From the NCBI GenBank assembly GCA_002352425.1, contig DEIK01000059.1:52905-59428 (forward strand): DNA of 6,524 bases. Direction: 5' to 3'. The stretch is from Rhodobacteraceae bacterium UBA2776 (GTDB lineage Bacteria; Pseudomonadota; Alphaproteobacteria; Rhodobacterales; Rhodobacteraceae). This document shows, piece by piece, positions 5,636-6,524 of this stretch. The notes under the pieces are model-generated. The model ran no database searches. It was not told where the DNA came from and worked only from the letters and a program-made list of their open reading frames with translations. Position 1 is the first letter of the stretch, and each line of letters begins with the position of its first letter. A program made the translations under genes and the position numbers.

Positions 5636-6325
5636 TTAGAGACCCAGCGCGCCTTTGACTTGGTCAATCGCGGCTTTGATCAATTCAGGATTGTCACCTG
5701 CTTTTTCGATCGCGGCTTTCAGCATAGTCTTCTTAGCCAGCCCCAAGTCGGAACCGTCAACCATTTCGCTAACTTTGGCAGCGTCAAAGCCTTCGGCGCT
5801 CAAAAGTGTGTCAGCCATCGAGGCTGGAGCAGCGGCAGCTTCTGCTTCGGCTGTTGCAGCAGCTTCAGCAGCGGCCTCAGCGGCGGCGGCTTCTGTTGCG
5901 GCGGCAGCTTCAGCAGCGGCTTCAGCGGCGGCAGCTTCTGTTGCGGCGGCAGCTTCAGCAGCGGCTTCAGCAGCAGCGGCTTCGGTTGCGGCGGCGGCTT
6001 CAGCAGCGGCTTCGGTTGCGGCGGCGGCTTCAGCGGCAGCAGCTTCGGCGGCTTCGGTCGCGGCGGCGGCAGCCTCGGCAGCGGCGGCCTCGGTGGCAGC
6101 AGCAGCTTCGGCAGCGGCGGCTTCAGCGGCAGCAGCGACTTCAGCGGCTTTTGCAGCGGCAGCTTCTTCAGCGGCTTTTGCTGTATCAGCCACATCGCTG
6201 GCGGCCTCTGTTGTTGCTTCGGCAGCGCTGTCAACGACATCGCCCATGTCTTTATCTTGTGCGTAGAAATACGCGCCGATGCCCGCAGCGATTAGCAATG
6301 CGGCAATGATCCATGTTTTGTTCAT
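5636..6325 (-). CDS. membrane-anchored alanine/glutamate-rich rod protein, function unknown
   Basis: A 229-residue protein I cannot assign to a named family. It begins MNKTW, then one hydrophobic segment (about 5-22), probably an uncleaved anchor since no good signal-peptidase site follows. Next come a short acidic stretch (24-50) and an Ala/Glu segment (about 34-166) made of E-A-A-A-A type units. No Lys or Arg occurs between residues 60 and 183. Thr at 78, 90, 104, 114, 129 and 144 marks internal repeats. The pattern predicts a long alpha-helical rod of around 20 nm if continuous. Residues 169-229 form a compact, probably helical domain (LLSAEGFDAAKVSEMVDGSD, then DNPELIKAAIDQVKGALGL). It would project into the periplasm, TolA- or TonB-like in shape only. 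The start is ATG 6325, because AAAGGG eight bases upstream is the ribosome site and overlaps the alternative GTG at 6334. It ends at a strong terminator. Confidence 0.8.
   Translation of the reverse strand: MNKTWIIAALLIAAGIGAYFYAQDKDMGDVVDSAAEATTEAASDVADTAKAAEEAAAAKAAEVAAAAEAAAAEAAAATEAAAAEAAAAATEAAEAAAAEAAAATEAAAEAAAATEAAAAEAAAEAAAATEAAAAEAAAEAAAATEAAAAEAAAEAAATAEAEAAAAPASMADTLLSAEGFDAAKVSEMVDGSDLGLAKKTMLKAAIEKAGDNPELIKAAIDQVKGALGL
5890..6054 (-). repeat. in-gene tandem repeats, mainly 45-bp units
   Basis: The blocks starting at 5890 and 5935 are 45 bp each and match at 42 of 45 positions by eye. Related starts recur at 5980, 6010 and 6052, so steps are 45, 45, 30 and 42 bp, all multiples of three. 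They encode TEAAAAEAAAEAAAA-type units, so gain or loss of units would keep the frame. More diverged Ala/Glu coding continues to about 6226. Confidence 0.8.
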
Positions 6326-6349
6326 CTTGTTCACCCTTTAAAAATTCTG

Positions 6350-6366
6350 TTGGGGATTCCCCCCAA
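6350..6366. repeat. inverted repeat in the leader of the Ala-rich gene
   Basis: TTGGGG (6350-6355) and CCCCAA (6361-6366) are perfect arms around ATTCC, 25 bp upstream of the ATG at 6325. It may be an operator or an mRNA hairpin just ahead of the ribosome site. Confidence 0.4.
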
Positions 6367-6458
6367 GACTGTCGCGGATATGACAGATGTAACTGCCGGA
6401 TTAAAGCGTACTTTGGCCATTAACGCGCTTTATTGCCGATGGAATGGTGATAAACACC

Positions 6459-6487
6459 TTGTAAGCGCCGCCCAACCCGCCTATTTT
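6459..6487 (+). promoter_or_regulatory. candidate sigma70 promoter for a gene beyond the right edge
   Basis: TTGTAA (6459-6464) and TATTTT (6482-6487) are separated by 17 bp, each matching four of six consensus bases. It faces right, away from the Ala-rich gene. The 6335-6524 stretch holds no gene. Confidence 0.3.
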
Positions 6488-6513
6488 TCGCAAATACATA
6501 GCTATTCACAATC

Positions 6514-6519
6514 AAAGGA
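6514..6519 (+). promoter_or_regulatory. probable Shine-Dalgarno for a gene starting just past the window
   Basis: AAAGGA followed by TCAAA up to the last base is placed as a ribosome site would be if a start codon followed at about 6525-6528. It lies downstream of the candidate promoter at 6459-6487. The start codon itself is not visible. Confidence 0.35.
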
Positions 6520-6524
6520 TCAAA

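Noticed and set aside
5655..6309. Plus-strand open frames rich in Ala/Ser, Gly/Ser or Arg/Gln opposite the Ala-rich gene
   Set aside because: GC-rich GCN-type repeats leave all frames open; only the minus-strand frame has an anchor, a ribosome site and a normal C-terminal domain.

Overview
The window looks like a chromosomal segment of an alphaproteobacterium of the Rhodobacteraceae (Roseobacter group). This is inferred from the moderately GC-rich codon use, the arrangement of a TRAP-type dicarboxylate uptake locus (dctB-dctD-dctP), a bacterial-type ferredoxin-NADP+ reductase of the form common in that family, and the style of the proteins. No rRNA, tRNA, insertion sequence or CRISPR array was seen.

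Left part (1-3337, all minus strand, transcribed right to left): dctB encodes a membrane sensor kinase for C4-dicarboxylates. It overlaps by 4 bp the response regulator gene dctD. After a 236-bp gap comes the start of dctP, the periplasmic binding protein of a TRAP transporter, cut by the window edge. The gap holds two similar palindromic sites centred 33 bp apart, the likely DctD binding sites, directly after dctD. The DctD AAA+ domain is clearly degenerate. It lacks the sigma54-contacting GAFTGA loop and the Walker A lysine, and no GG-N10-GC sigma54 promoter is present in the gap. This points to sigma54-independent control of dctP.

Middle (3338-5635): a 60-bp divergent spacer with a perfect 17-bp palindrome separates dctB from a plus-strand cytochrome P450. 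The P450 is followed by fpr, a ferredoxin/flavodoxin-NADP+ reductase that could in principle supply reducing power to P450 through a ferredoxin encoded elsewhere. A strong stem-loop (5576-5610) between fpr and the next, convergent gene is a good bidirectional terminator.

Right part (5636-6524): a minus-strand gene encodes a membrane-anchored protein with a long, almost purely Ala/Glu helical rod built from internal repeats and a small C-terminal domain. Its function is unknown to me. The last ~190 bp contain its leader, with an inverted repeat, and what look like a promoter and Shine-Dalgarno for a plus-strand gene starting just beyond the window.
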